NCBI RefSeq assembly: GCF_028290785.1
Contig: NZ_JAQGJD010000054.1
Span: forward strand, 1 to 38,935
Source of the DNA: Tardiphaga sp.
GTDB lineage: Bacteria; Pseudomonadota; Alphaproteobacteria; Rhizobiales; Xanthobacteraceae
Length of the DNA stretch: 38,935 nt
Reading direction: 5' to 3'
Below are positions 6,449 to 16,254 of this stretch, in pieces (the first letter of the stretch is position 1; the number at the start of each line of letters is the position of its first letter). The notes below the pieces were generated by a model. That model searched no databases. It saw only the letters and a program-made list of their open reading frames with translations, and was not told where the DNA came from. The position numbers and the translations under genes were made by a program.

Positions 6449-9403
6449 TTGCTGATCAGGACATCGGACCGTCATCGTGCCCGCAGGGCTTTTTCTCCCG
6501 AGCCGGCCGCACCTGCTGCGGGCGGCACTGATCGGCGTACGTTCCTGAAGCGGTCCGGTCTGGCTGCCGGTGGTCTTGCCGTTCTCGGCGGCCTTCCGCT
6601 CGGCGCGGTCCGCAAGGCCGATGCCGGCGTGCCGCCGCCCGCGGGCGCGACGCTGACGACCCGCAAGAACATCTGCACGCATTGCTCGGTCGGCTGCTCG
6701 GTGATCGCCGAGGTCGCCAACGACGTCTGGATCGGCCAGGAGCCGGACTACGACAGCCCGATCAACCGTGGCTCGCATTGCTGCAAAGGTGCTGCGGTAC
6801 GCGACGACGTTCTCAGCCAGCGCCGGCTTCGCTATCCGGTCAAGCTGGTAGACGGCAAATGGGTGCAGTTGACCTGGGAGCAGGCCGTCAATGAGATCGG
6901 TGACAAGTTGTTGGAAATCCGCGAGAAGTCGGGACCGGACTCGGTGTATTGGCTGGGTTCAGCGAAGTTCACCAACGAGGCCGCCTACCTCAACCGCAAG
7001 CTAGCGGCACTGTGGGGCACCAACAATTCCGACCATCAGGCGCGAATCTGCCACTCCACCACGGTCACCGGCGTAGCCAATACCTGGGGCTACGGCGCTA
7101 TGACCAACAGCTACAACGACATCCGCAATGCCAAGACGATCCTGGTGATGGGCGGAAATCCGGCCGAAGCGCACCCGGTCTCGCTGCAGCACATCCTTGA
7201 GGGCAAAGAGCTCAACCGCGCCAACATGATCGTGGTCGATCCGCGGATGACGCGCACCGCCGCGCACGCCACGGAATATGTCCGCGTGCGGCCGGGCACC
7301 CACATCGCCACCATCTACAGCATTCTGTGGCACATTTTCCAGAACGGCTGGGAGGACAAGGAATTTCTCAGCCAGCGCGTCTACGGCCTCGAAGAGATCC
7401 GCGCCCAGGTGGCAAAGTGGCATCCGGCGGAATGCGAACGCGTCACCGGTCTTCCGGAAGCGCAGGTCCGGCACATCGCCGAAGTGTTCTCCAAGGAGAA
7501 GCCGGCGACGCTGATCTGGGCAATGGGACAGACCCAGTTCACTACCGGCACCGCGAACGTTCGCGCCAGCTGCATCCTGCTGCTCGCCACCGGCAACATG
7601 GGATATGCCGGTGCCGGCGCCAATATTTTCCGCGGTCACACCAACGTCCAGGGCGCAACCGACCTTGGCCTCGATGTCACGACGCTGCCGCTGTACTACG
7701 GCCTGTCAGAAGAGGCTTGGCGGCACTGGGGCCGGGTTTGGGAAATCGACTACGACTGGCTTAGGTCGCGCTTCGCAGACAAGACGCTGATGGAAGGACC
7801 CGGCATTCCGAGCACGCGCTGGTTCGACGCCACGCTGCTGCCGAAAGAGCAGGTCAGCCAGCCCGATACGCTGCAGGCGATGTTCGTGATGGGTCACGGC
7901 GTCAACACCATCACCCGTTTGCCCGAAGCCGTACGCGGCATCGAGAAGCTTGAAATGCTGGTGGTCTGCGATCCCTATCCGACCGCGTGGTCGGTGCTCT
8001 CGGAGCGCAAGAACGGTACCTATCTTCTGCCGGCCTGCACCAGCTTCGAGATGGACGGCTCTCGCACCGCCTCGAACCGCTCGATCCAGTGGGGAGAACA
8101 GATCGTCAGTCCGGTGTTCCAGTCCAAGAACGATTACGACACCATGTACCTGTTCGCGAAGAAGTTCGGTTTTGCCGACAAGATGTTCAAGAACATCAAG
8201 GTCGAGAACGGCGCCGTGCTGGCGGAAGATATCCTTCGCGAGATCAATCGCGGCGGCTGGTCGACCGGTTATTGCGGGCAGTCGCCGGAGCGGCTGAAGG
8301 CGCACATGAAGAACCAGCACAAGTTCGATCTGGTGACCATGATGGCGCCGAAGGACGATCCCGACGTCGGCGGCGAATATTACGGCCTGCCGTGGCCATG
8401 CTGGGGCACGCCCGAATTCAAGCACCCAGGCACGCCGATCCTCTACAACACAAACCTATCGGTGAAGGAAGGCGGCGGCACGTTCCGCGCCCGTTTCGGC
8501 GTCGAACGCGTGGTCAAGCGCAAGGTGATGGAGAACGGGCAGGAAGTCGAAAAGGAACAGCACGACAACCTGCTCGCCGAAGGCTCTTATTCGGTCGGTT
8601 CGGAGATCAAGGACGGCTATCCGGAGTTCACCCTTGGCGTGCTGAAGAAACTTGGTTGGGACAAAGACCTGACGCCGGCAGAACTCGCGGTGATCCAGGG
8701 TATCAACATCAGAAATCCCGACTTGGTCTCCTGGGCGATAGATCTGTCGGGCGGCATCCAGCGCGTTGCGATCGAGCACGGCTGCTCGCCTTACGGCAAC
8801 GGCAAGGCGCGCATGATCGCGTGGAACCTGCCGGATCCGGTCCCAGTGCACCGGGAGCCGATTTACACGCCGCGGCCCGATCTCGTGGCCGACTATCCGA
8901 CGCTGCCGGATGCGCGCCAGTTTCGCGTGCCCAATATCGGCTTCACCGTACAGAAGACCGCGATCGACAACGGCATCGCGAAGCAGTTCCCGCTGATCCT
9001 AAGCTCCGGGCGGTTGGTTGAATATGAAGGCGGCGGTGAGGAAACGCGCTCCAACAAATGGCTCGCCGAGCTCAAGCAAGAGATGTTCGTCGAGATCAAT
9101 CCGTCGGATGCCGCCGCGCGTGGCGTCGTTGATGGCGGATGGGTCTGGGTGACCGGCGCGGAAAGCCAGTCGAAGACGCGAATGAAGGCGATCGTGACCG
9201 AGCGTGTCGGCAAGGGCGTCGCCTGGATGCCGTATCATTTCGCCGGCTGGTACGAAGGTGCCGACCTGCGCGACCGATATCCGAAGGGCGCCGATCCGTT
9301 TGTGCTCGGTGAAAGCGTCAACACGCTAACCACTTATGGCTTCGATCCTGCGACAGGGATGCAGGAGCCGAAAGCCACTCTCTGTCAGATCAGGTCAGCA
9401 TAG
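6449..9403 (+). CDS. fdhA: Formate dehydrogenase catalytic subunit, Tat-exported (FdhA/FdnG type)
   Basis: This catalytic subunit oxidises formate to CO2 at a bis-molybdopterin-guanine-dinucleotide Mo or W centre. With the TTG start at 6449 it is 984 residues. A Tat signal (DRRTFLKRSGLAAGG, twin arginine near 29-30) directs it to the periplasm. One [4Fe-4S] cluster is bound by C76, C79, C83 and C111 or C112. The metal ligand is a cysteine in RICHSTT (C201, H202) where selenoenzymes have selenocysteine, so no UGA recoding is needed. The C-terminal cofactor-binding domain ends near EPKATLCQIRSA. TTG is preferred because GAGG lies five bases upstream. An in-frame ATG at 6419 overlaps fdhX and lacks such a site. 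It is co-directional with fdhB and fdhC. Confidence 0.93.
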   Translation: MLIRTSDRHRARRAFSPEPAAPAAGGTDRRTFLKRSGLAAGGLAVLGGLPLGAVRKADAGVPPPAGATLTTRKNICTHCSVGCSVIAEVANDVWIGQEPDYDSPINRGSHCCKGAAVRDDVLSQRRLRYPVKLVDGKWVQLTWEQAVNEIGDKLLEIREKSGPDSVYWLGSAKFTNEAAYLNRKLAALWGTNNSDHQARICHSTTVTGVANTWGYGAMTNSYNDIRNAKTILVMGGNPAEAHPVSLQHILEGKELNRANMIVVDPRMTRTAAHATEYVRVRPGTHIATIYSILWHIFQNGWEDKEFLSQRVYGLEEIRAQVAKWHPAECERVTGLPEAQVRHIAEVFSKEKPATLIWAMGQTQFTTGTANVRASCILLLATGNMGYAGAGANIFRGHTNVQGATDLGLDVTTLPLYYGLSEEAWRHWGRVWEIDYDWLRSRFADKTLMEGPGIPSTRWFDATLLPKEQVSQPDTLQAMFVMGHGVNTITRLPEAVRGIEKLEMLVVCDPYPTAWSVLSERKNGTYLLPACTSFEMDGSRTASNRSIQWGEQIVSPVFQSKNDYDTMYLFAKKFGFADKMFKNIKVENGAVLAEDILREINRGGWSTGYCGQSPERLKAHMKNQHKFDLVTMMAPKDDPDVGGEYYGLPWPCWGTPEFKHPGTPILYNTNLSVKEGGGTFRARFGVERVVKRKVMENGQEVEKEQHDNLLAEGSYSVGSEIKDGYPEFTLGVLKKLGWDKDLTPAELAVIQGINIRNPDLVSWAIDLSGGIQRVAIEHGCSPYGNGKARMIAWNLPDPVPVHREPIYTPRPDLVADYPTLPDARQFRVPNIGFTVQKTAIDNGIAKQFPLILSSGRLVEYEGGGEETRSNKWLAELKQEMFVEINPSDAAARGVVDGGWVWVTGAESQSKTRMKAIVTERVGKGVAWMPYHFAGWYEGADLRDRYPKGADPFVLGESVNTLTTYGFDPATGMQEPKATLCQIRSA

Positions 9404-9411
9404 GAATTCCT

Positions 9412-10014
9412 ATGGCACGCATGAAATTTCTTTGTGACGCGGACCGCTGCATTGACTGCAACGCCTGCGCGACCGCCTGCAAGAACGAGAACGAGGTGCC
9501 GTGGGGCATCAACCGCCGGCGCGTCGTCACGATCAACGACGGCAGGCCCGGTGAGCGTTCGGTCTCGATGGCCTGCATGCACTGCACCGACGCGCCGTGC
9601 GCGTCGGTATGTCCGGTGGAATGCATCTATCCGACCGAGGACGGCATCGTGCTGCATTCCAAGGATGTCTGCATCGGTTGCGGCTATTGCTTCTATGCCT
9701 GTCCGTTCGGTGCACCGCAGTATCCCAAGGTCGGCAACTTCGGTTCCCGCGGCAAGATGGACAAGTGCACCTATTGTGCCGGCGGCGGCGGCACCGAAGT
9801 GTCGGGGAGCGCCGAGGAATATGAGAAGTACGGTTCGAACCGGTTCGGCGAGGGCAAACTGCCGCTGTGCGCCGAGATGTGCTCGACCAAGTCGCTGCTC
9901 GCCGGCGATGGTGACATCATCGCGCAGATCTACAAGGAGCGCGTGCTGAAGCGCGGCTACGGGTCGGGTGCCTGGGGCTGGATGACGGCCTATCATGAGG
10001 GCATCGAGGTTTGA
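9412..10014 (+). CDS. fdhB: Formate dehydrogenase iron-sulfur (electron transfer) subunit
   Basis: This 200-residue ferredoxin-like subunit carries electrons from FdhA to the cytochrome b subunit. Four cysteine clusters for four [4Fe-4S] centres are visible in order: CIDCNACATAC, CMHCTDAPCASVC, CIGCGYCFYAC, and a split set, CTYC with CAEMC. There is no signal peptide, so it is presumably exported by hitch-hiking with the Tat signal of FdhA. There is also no C-terminal membrane anchor, unlike E. coli FdnH, and it belongs to the shorter fdh3B-like form. AGGA lies seven bases before the ATG. The gap to fdhA is 8 bases, and the end overlaps or abuts fdhC. Confidence 0.93.
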   Translation: MARMKFLCDADRCIDCNACATACKNENEVPWGINRRRVVTINDGRPGERSVSMACMHCTDAPCASVCPVECIYPTEDGIVLHSKDVCIGCGYCFYACPFGAPQYPKVGNFGSRGKMDKCTYCAGGGGTEVSGSAEEYEKYGSNRFGEGKLPLCAEMCSTKSLLAGDGDIIAQIYKERVLKRGYGSGAWGWMTAYHEGIEV

Positions 10015-10025
10015 GGGCAGATCTG

Positions 10026-11072
10026 ATGATGCACAGCGGCCGATTCAGCATGACAAGAGTGGCCAATTCGCTTGCGGTATCGCTGCGCGGCGCGCTGTTT
10101 ATTCTCGCAGTGATGCTCGTCACAATGTCGGGATTCGCCTTCGCGCAGAAACTGAACCCGGATGGATCGCCCAATCCGGACGCCAGCCACGTTAGCGAGC
10201 AGCAACTGCTCAAGCTGTTGCCGCGCGCCGAGGGTCGCATCGACATTCCCGATACGAAGGCGGCCGTACTGATCCAACCGATGGGGCGGACCTGGGACTA
10301 TTTCCATGAAGTTCTGCTGCACTGGGGTGCGGCCATCGTCATCGTCGGCACCCTCGCGCTGCTGGCGCTGGCCTATCTGGTGATGGGACGACTCAGGATT
10401 GAGGGCGGGAGGTCCGGGCTGAAGATCGTGCGCTTCAAAGCGATCGAGCGTTTCTCCCACTGGCTCACTGCAGTATCGTTCGTGGTGCTCGGCCTTACCG
10501 GCCTCAACATCACCTTTGGCAAGCTACTGTTGCTGCCGATGATTGGTCCGCAGGCGTTTTCGGACCTGTCGCAGATCGCAAAGTACATCCACAACTTCGT
10601 CAGCTTCGCGTTCGTAGTCGGACTGGTGCTGATCGCTGTAATCTTTATCAAGGATAATTTCCCGGCGAAGGTCGATATCGAGTGGGTCAAAAAGGGCGGC
10701 GGCTTTATCAAGTCCAAGCATGCCCCGGCAGGCCGCTTCAATCTCGGCGAGAAGGCCGTATTCTGGCTGTCGCTCGGGCTCGGCGTCGCCGTTTCGGCGT
10801 CGGGCTATCTGCTGCTGTTTCCGTTCTCGGTCACCGACATTTTCGGCATGCAGATCGCGCAGGTCGTGCACGCCGTGGCGGCCGTGCTATTCGTCGCACT
10901 GATTATGGCTCACATCTATATCGGTACGCTTGGTATGGAAGGGGCGTTTGAGGCCATGGGATCTGGCGAGGTCGATGTGAACTGGGCGAAAGAGCACCAT
11001 GATCAGTGGTTAGCGCAAAAGCTTGCCAACGAGCCGCATCCGATCCGCGGAGCGGCAACGCCCGCGGAATAG
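10026..11072 (+). CDS. fdhC: Formate dehydrogenase cytochrome b subunit (gamma)
   Basis: This membrane subunit takes electrons from FdhB and reduces quinone. It is about 348 residues. A leading hydrophobic segment (about 15-40) looks like a signal or anchor, then a periplasmic stretch, then a helix near 105-125 and the four-helix di-heme b core. Histidines in the right helices are seen in ERFSHWLTAVSF, KYIHNFVSFAF, QVVHAVAAVLF and LIMAHIYIGTLG. The family is FdoI/FdnI. ATG 10026 is chosen since GAGGG lies shortly upstream. An earlier TTG at 10011 overlaps the fdhB stop. It is the last gene of the structural operon. 141 bases separate it from the oxalate decarboxylase gene. Confidence 0.92.
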   Translation: MMHSGRFSMTRVANSLAVSLRGALFILAVMLVTMSGFAFAQKLNPDGSPNPDASHVSEQQLLKLLPRAEGRIDIPDTKAAVLIQPMGRTWDYFHEVLLHWGAAIVIVGTLALLALAYLVMGRLRIEGGRSGLKIVRFKAIERFSHWLTAVSFVVLGLTGLNITFGKLLLLPMIGPQAFSDLSQIAKYIHNFVSFAFVVGLVLIAVIFIKDNFPAKVDIEWVKKGGGFIKSKHAPAGRFNLGEKAVFWLSLGLGVAVSASGYLLLFPFSVTDIFGMQIAQVVHAVAAVLFVALIMAHIYIGTLGMEGAFEAMGSGEVDVNWAKEHHDQWLAQKLANEPHPIRGAATPAE

Positions 11073-11213
11073 CGATCGTCTATTTAAATATCAAAAGTTT
11101 TCACGGGACGCTCACAGAACCTTGTATCGCCGTAGCGCACGGGCAGTCCGAATATATCCTCGTCACGGTCCATCGTGCAGCGTTTCTGGGACGTTTTTTT
11201 GATGGAGGCATTT

Positions 11214-12437
11214 ATGGACATGATTTCAAGGCGTAAGATTCTGGCTGCATCTGCATCAGGTGGGTTATTTGCCGCCACGCGTTTAGCTGCAGCTTCTGAT
11301 GATGCGATTCCACAGCCACAGCGGCCCGGCCATGGCGGCACTGATCCCGGACCGCGCAATCTAATGCGCGACAGGCAGAATCCCGACATACTGATACCGC
11401 CATCGACCGATCACGGGACGCTGCCGAACCTGCGCTTCTCATTCTCAGATTCGCATGTTCGGCAGGAATCAGGCGGCTGGACACGTCAGGTAACCGTACG
11501 TGAACTTGGCGTCTCGAAGGATGTCGCAGGTGTTAACATGCGGCTGAACGCCGGTGGCGTGCGCGAGTTGCATTGGCACAAAGCCGCAGAGTGGGCCTAC
11601 ATGCTGTATGGCACTGCCCGGATCACGGCGATCGATCAGGATGGACATAACTTCATCGATGACGTCGGCATCGGTGACCTCTGGTATTTTCCATCCGGCA
11701 TGCCGCATTCGATTCAGGGGCTTGGCCCAGACGGCTGCGAGTTTCTTCTGGTTTTCGATGATGGAGAGTTCGACGAAGACAACACGTTCCTGCTCAGCGA
11801 TTGGATGAAGCACGTGCCAAGCGAGGTGCTCGCCAAGAACTTTGGCGTGTCCGACAGGGCTTTCGACAATGTTCCGGACCCGAGCAAACTCTACATTTTT
11901 GCGGCGCCTGTTCCCGGATCGCTCGAATCCGACAAGATTTCCGGAACAACGCCGGTGCCCCAATCCTTCAGCCACAAAATGTTGGCGCAAGCGCCCGTCA
12001 AGACAAAGAGCGGCACGGTGCGGATCACCGACACCAGCAATTTCCCAGCATCCAAAACAATCTCCGCTGCCCTTGTCGAGGTGGAGCCCGGTGGACTTCG
12101 CGAACTGCACTGGCATCCGAACACCAACGAGTGGCAGTATTATCTCGAGGGTCAGGCGCGAATGGGTGTGTTTGCCGGCTCAGGTCAGGCCCGCACTTTC
12201 AACTTCATGGCCGGCGACGTCGGCTACGTGCCATTCGGCACCGGTCACTATATCGAGAACACGGGCACAACGACTTTGCGCTTCCTCGAATTGTTCAAGA
12301 GCAGCTATTATGCCGACGTTTCGCTGAACCAATGGCTTGCGCTCACGCCACCAGAGCTTGTACAGGCTCATCTCAAGCTGGATCCGCAAACGCTGAATGC
12401 GTTTAAGAAGAACAAGTCGCCGGTCGTACCGGGCTGA
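11214..12437 (+). CDS. oxdC: Oxalate decarboxylase, bicupin, Tat-exported
   Basis: It converts oxalate to formate and CO2 using manganese. The 407-residue protein has a twin-arginine signal ([13 protein letters not shown]) and two cupin domains. Site one has H120, H122, E126 and H165 (in HWHKAAEW and GMPHSI). Site two has H299, H301, E306 and H345 (in HWHPNTNEW and GTGH). The flexible lid after FDDGEF reads DEDNT, so the glutamate that acts as proton donor in B. subtilis OxdC (E162 of SENST) is kept as E188, favouring decarboxylase over oxidase activity. ATG 11214 has GGAGG five bases upstream. Its place between two formate dehydrogenase gene groups fits formate being the shared intermediate. 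Confidence 0.93.
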   Translation: MDMISRRKILAASASGGLFAATRLAAASDDAIPQPQRPGHGGTDPGPRNLMRDRQNPDILIPPSTDHGTLPNLRFSFSDSHVRQESGGWTRQVTVRELGVSKDVAGVNMRLNAGGVRELHWHKAAEWAYMLYGTARITAIDQDGHNFIDDVGIGDLWYFPSGMPHSIQGLGPDGCEFLLVFDDGEFDEDNTFLLSDWMKHVPSEVLAKNFGVSDRAFDNVPDPSKLYIFAAPVPGSLESDKISGTTPVPQSFSHKMLAQAPVKTKSGTVRITDTSNFPASKTISAALVEVEPGGLRELHWHPNTNEWQYYLEGQARMGVFAGSGQARTFNFMAGDVGYVPFGTGHYIENTGTTTLRFLELFKSSYYADVSLNQWLALTPPELVQAHLKLDPQTLNAFKKNKSPVVPG

Positions 12438-12464
12438 TGTTCCTGTAAGCCGGGCGGTGGCGCT

Positions 12465-14501
12465 CTAGCCCTTGTCCTGGCGGGCAGGCTTCAGTGCATC
12501 GCGCTCGCGCAGGTAGTCGTCGGTGGTACGGATGACCGGATTTTTGGCGTAAGGGTCGAACCCCTCCGCGGCGACGAAGCCAACCCGGCAGTCTTCGCAC
12601 ATTTGGATGACGTCGATGCGCCGCGACGAACCGCTGTACATCCAGTGCTTGCCTTCGAGCTTGGCGATGACACGCTCGATCGTGCTTTTCACGCCAAACG
12701 GCTTGCTGCAACTGATGCAGCAAAACGGCTCCTCTTCCTTGAGGATCTTGGCCGGCAGACTGCTGGAGCGAAAATCGATCTGGGGCTTGAGCGTGATTAC
12801 ATTTTCCGGGCAGGTCGACTGGCAAAGTCCGCATTGCACACAAGCGTCTTCGACGAATTTCAGCATCGGCCGTTCGGGGTCGTCGCGCAGCGCGCCGGTC
12901 GGGCAGGCCGAGACGCAGGATAAGCACAGCGTGCAGCCGCCGACATCGACCTCGACGGTCCCGAACGGTGCGCCGCCGGGCAGCGCAATGACATCCACCG
13001 GCGCGGGGGCAGCGCGGTGCAGTTCGATCATGGCAAAACGCAGCACGCTGCGCTTGGCGCCCACCGTACGGAAACTTGCCGGACGCGGCGCGATCGCCAT
13101 CACGGGAATCGCCCGCAACGTGGCAAGCAGGATATCGGGATCGTCGGTCTCGATGGTGGCCACGCGACCGTCGCCAAAGCCGAGCCCGATCATGATGGGG
13201 GTCGCCAGATCAATAGTCCGCATCAGGCCCGCGATATCGTGGCGCGGTCGTTCCCGCAGCAGGAAACGCATTGCGGAAGCGCCATAGGCCATTGCCGCGG
13301 CGATGCTTTCAAGGCCGACCTGGGTGATCTCGTTAAGGGCGACCGGGATCACGTTGGCGGGCAGACCGTCGCCGAACCGCGCCAGCGCATCAATCAGCGG
13401 CGCGCCGTGCGGCTCATCGTGGAACAGCAGGATCGCATCCTTCCCGCCGGCTTCGCGGTAGGTGAGAAGCAACGTTCGCAGCTTGCGTACCGAACTGTCT
13501 TCGGGCGGAATTGCATAGGAGGCCGCGCCCGTGGGGCAGGCCGCGGCGCACTGGCCGCAGCCGGCGCAGATATTCGGATCGACCGCAACATGATCGCCGT
13601 TGGGCGTGATCGCGCCGGCCGGACACAGGTCGAGGCAGCGCGTGCAGCCTGTAATCTGCGACCGCGAATGCGCACAAAGCGACGCGTCGAAAGCAACGTA
13701 GCGCGGTTTCTCGAAGGTCCCGATCAGGTCACGGGCCTTGAGCACCGCCTGCAGCACCGCCGCTGGATGGGCCGGGTCGGCGCGCAGATAGCCATCTCGG
13801 AGATCGGCGGCAGGAAACAGCGCCGTACCGCCGGACAGGTCAAGCACGACATCGCAATTTGACTGCGCGCCGTTGCGTGGCGGCCCGAACATCAGCACAC
13901 CGCGCGACGACGGCAGCGAGTGAGAAAAGCTGTCCACGGTGATCAGGAAGGTGCCGAGATGGCCTTTTGCAGCACGGATTTTGCCCTGGGCAATCGGAAA
14001 TCCGGTAAGCGGTTCCGGAACGATCCGGGTGCCCGGCGCGATCAGCACAGTGACGTCGAGATGATCCTTAAGCAGTTTGCCAGCTTCGACGGCCGCTTGG
14101 TCGCGGCCATAGATCAGAATGACACCGGCGCTTTCAAGCTTGACGGTTGGGATGTCGGGTATCGGCTCCGCTGCAGCGGCCAGCAGTGCCGCCATCTTGG
14201 GGCCGGCCGTCTCGGCGTCGCTGGACCAGCCCGCGGTCTCACGGATATTTGCAAATTTGACGGCGTTGATACGCCCGGCTTGTGCGGCGACCTCCGTCAA
14301 CAGAACCGCTTCCTGTGTACATCCGACCGTCAGCGGCTTGTCATCGGCGGCAACGGCGCGAAATCGGTCCATTTCCGGGCCGCACAGGTGCCGGGCGGTC
14401 AGAATTTCGCTGTTTTTGCAACCCCGCCCAATCGCGCCTGTGTCAAGCGGAAGCGTCCCCTCGCAAGAACAGATCAGGACTTGATCGGGAGAACGTATCA
14501 T
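12465..14501 (-). CDS. FDH-associated multi-cluster ferredoxin-like protein
   Basis: This iron-sulfur protein of about 678 residues is found with alphaproteobacterial formate dehydrogenases. Its exact role is unproven. Seen in order: an N-terminal CSCEGTLPLD motif; a middle region with two [4Fe-4S] motifs (CTRCLDLCP and CAGCGQCAAACP, about 286-322); a second pair (CTLCLSCVSACP and CVQCGLCQSTCP, about 523-565); then CCISC (about 594) and CEDC (about 635), which could bind zinc or another cluster. There is no membrane segment or signal, so it is cytoplasmic. It may carry electrons during cofactor maturation or to a cytoplasmic partner. The ATG at 14501 is used. An upstream TTG (14534) has less support. 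It is divergent from the DUF6505-like gene, and its end faces oxdC. Confidence 0.8.
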   Translation of the reverse strand: MIRSPDQVLICSCEGTLPLDTGAIGRGCKNSEILTARHLCGPEMDRFRAVAADDKPLTVGCTQEAVLLTEVAAQAGRINAVKFANIRETAGWSSDAETAGPKMAALLAAAAEPIPDIPTVKLESAGVILIYGRDQAAVEAGKLLKDHLDVTVLIAPGTRIVPEPLTGFPIAQGKIRAAKGHLGTFLITVDSFSHSLPSSRGVLMFGPPRNGAQSNCDVVLDLSGGTALFPAADLRDGYLRADPAHPAAVLQAVLKARDLIGTFEKPRYVAFDASLCAHSRSQITGCTRCLDLCPAGAITPNGDHVAVDPNICAGCGQCAAACPTGAASYAIPPEDSSVRKLRTLLLTYREAGGKDAILLFHDEPHGAPLIDALARFGDGLPANVIPVALNEITQVGLESIAAAMAYGASAMRFLLRERPRHDIAGLMRTIDLATPIMIGLGFGDGRVATIETDDPDILLATLRAIPVMAIAPRPASFRTVGAKRSVLRFAMIELHRAAPAPVDVIALPGGAPFGTVEVDVGGCTLCLSCVSACPTGALRDDPERPMLKFVEDACVQCGLCQSTCPENVITLKPQIDFRSSSLPAKILKEEEPFCCISCSKPFGVKSTIERVIAKLEGKHWMYSGSSRRIDVIQMCEDCRVGFVAAEGFDPYAKNPVIRTTDDYLRERDALKPARQDKG

Positions 14502-14689
14502 CAGGGCAAATTCTTCCGCAACCAGGTTCAACAACCAACACCAGTTGGTCGGGAGCGCAGCGCATTATATACTGATCCAAGGCATGTAGGGAGCGCGATC
14601 CCGCCTGCGAGATGTTCATCAGAATAGGTGGAGGTCTTGTCACGGGTTGGACAGGTTGACGCATTGCTCCGCCTCTCGGCGGGCATTCG

Positions 14690-15244
14690 ATGACAGGGGC
14701 ACATGTGAAGTTGCTGCGGACCATCCAGCTCGACATTTCTGACACGTTCGTGTTCGAACGGGCCGCAGAGCCCGGGGAATGGGCCGTCTCCGGTGCCTTC
14801 ATGTTTGCGCGACAGGACATCGCCAAACTGCAAGGCAAGGCGCGCACGGCGTTTCGCGCCGGTTTCCTCGGTGCAAACTCTTTTTGTCGCTCGTCGCTGG
14901 CGCAGGTGGTCGAGGCTACCGCGCAAGAGCGCCGCGAACTGGTGGATTTGCTGGCCGCGCAGCTCGTGGCGCGGTGCGGCGCGCCGGATGTCGCCACTGC
15001 CACGCGGGCTGCGGAGGAGGAGGTCGCCTTCGTGGAATCGCTGTGCGACCATCCGGACGGTCTTCTCATCGCTGTCTCGCGCAGCCGCGACGATGGCGCG
15101 ATTCGCGAGGCGTTTCGCACGCTGCGCCCGCGCGACGGCGCCGATAGCCACCGTCCGTTCCAGTTTGTCGAGGTTACCGGCGATGACGAGGCGCCTGAAG
15201 AACATCTCGACCTCACAGCGCTGCGGGAAGGAGAACGCAGATGA
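14690..15244 (+). CDS. DUF6505-like protein of the FDH accessory block
   Basis: This 184-residue soluble protein has no signal peptide. The opening VKLLRTIQLDISDTFVFERAAEPGEWAVSGAF is followed by a mainly helical middle and an acidic tail. I recognise it as the protein that precedes the DUF6352/DUF3305/DUF3306/TorD genes in alphaproteobacterial FDH clusters. The DUF number is from memory. Function is unknown. Position suggests maturation or quality control of formate dehydrogenase. Its stop overlaps the next start in an ATGA, so translation is coupled. The 188-base gap to the divergent ferredoxin gene contains a TTATATA stretch (about 14565) that could be a -10 element. Confidence 0.7.
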   Translation: MTGAHVKLLRTIQLDISDTFVFERAAEPGEWAVSGAFMFARQDIAKLQGKARTAFRAGFLGANSFCRSSLAQVVEATAQERRELVDLLAAQLVARCGAPDVATATRAAEEEVAFVESLCDHPDGLLIAVSRSRDDGAIREAFRTLRPRDGADSHRPFQFVEVTGDDEAPEEHLDLTALREGERR

Positions 15245-16254
15245 GCGCGCGGCGCGATTTTTGGCTGTCCAGCGGCCATCATCTGCTTGACCGCAATGCC
15301 GCTGGCTGGCTGCTCGTGACCGACGAGTTTCTGAAAGCCTATCTGGCGCGGCCCGAACTGGTGCCGCCGCCGGACGCCTGCGACGCTGAGCGCGGCCTGC
15401 ACGAGGCGTTGCTGCGCGATCCGCAGGCCGCGGTGTCCACCGCGCAGATCGCTGGCATCGTTGACGCCGATGCGCGCGAAAACTGGGAGATGATGATTGC
15501 CTGGCGCGATCACCTGGTTCGGCACGACACCATCGAAGCGGCGTATCTCGATATCGCCCGGCATCCCATGCCGTTTCCGCGCATCTTTAATGACCAGCTC
15601 GTGCATCTGATCCTGCGCAACATGCTGGATGACTGCGACGACGCCTTTGTGCTGCGCGCGGCCGAGCTGTTTTTTCGCCCGCAGAAAGTGCGGCTGGAAG
15701 ATGGACAACTGACCGTCAGCGACGACGAGACCACACCGCGCTTCAATCCGCACGCCGTGTCGCCGCTCTATTCGCTGCTCGGCAGGCCCAGCGCCTCCGA
15801 GATCCCGACACTCGACGCCGGCAACGCCGACACCTACTGGGAGCGCAGCGATTTGTTCGACGTCGCGCTCGACTTGCGCGCCGGCGAGCCCGGCGCCGCG
15901 GCGTTGGTCAACGTGCTGGCGCGCTGGGTGTCGCATCTGCTTGCGATCGACATCGCGATCGAACCGCTGACGGAACTGCGCGAGGCGCCGCTGTCCTGGT
16001 ATATCGGTCTCGACGCCGAGGCGACGCGGATCGGCGACCTGCTATGGCATGCCGGCGGCATCGACGAAGCGACGCGGGCGCGGCTGATAGGACTTTATCG
16101 GCTGACATTTTTGCGTCCGACGGATATGATTGAGGCGGTTAGGGGGGAGCCGGTCTATCTCCTGCTGGCGGCCGGCGAAGACGGACTGCTGCGTATGAAG
16201 CCGCAAAACATCATCGACGGATTGCCGATCCGCAGTGCAGAGTTGGTCCATTGA
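15241..16254 (+). CDS. DUF6352-like protein of the FDH accessory block
   Basis: This 337-residue protein begins RRDFWLSSGHHLLDRNAAGWLLVTDEF, a conserved opening of the family. It is largely helical, without cysteines that suggest metal clusters and without signal or membrane segments. It overlaps the genes before and after it by 4 bases, showing a tightly coupled operon. The biochemical role is unknown. The fixed neighbourhood (DUF6505, DUF3305, DUF3306, TorD) points to formate dehydrogenase assembly. The family number is recalled, not checked. Confidence 0.7.
   Translation: MSARRDFWLSSGHHLLDRNAAGWLLVTDEFLKAYLARPELVPPPDACDAERGLHEALLRDPQAAVSTAQIAGIVDADARENWEMMIAWRDHLVRHDTIEAAYLDIARHPMPFPRIFNDQLVHLILRNMLDDCDDAFVLRAAELFFRPQKVRLEDGQLTVSDDETTPRFNPHAVSPLYSLLGRPSASEIPTLDAGNADTYWERSDLFDVALDLRAGEPGAAALVNVLARWVSHLLAIDIAIEPLTELREAPLSWYIGLDAEATRIGDLLWHAGGIDEATRARLIGLYRLTFLRPTDMIEAVRGEPVYLLLAAGEDGLLRMKPQNIIDGLPIRSAELVH

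Noticed and set aside
7049-7054. Selenocysteine at the FDH active site
   Set aside because: Both catalytic subunits have an ordinary cysteine codon at the metal-ligand position (RICHS and TRLCHA).
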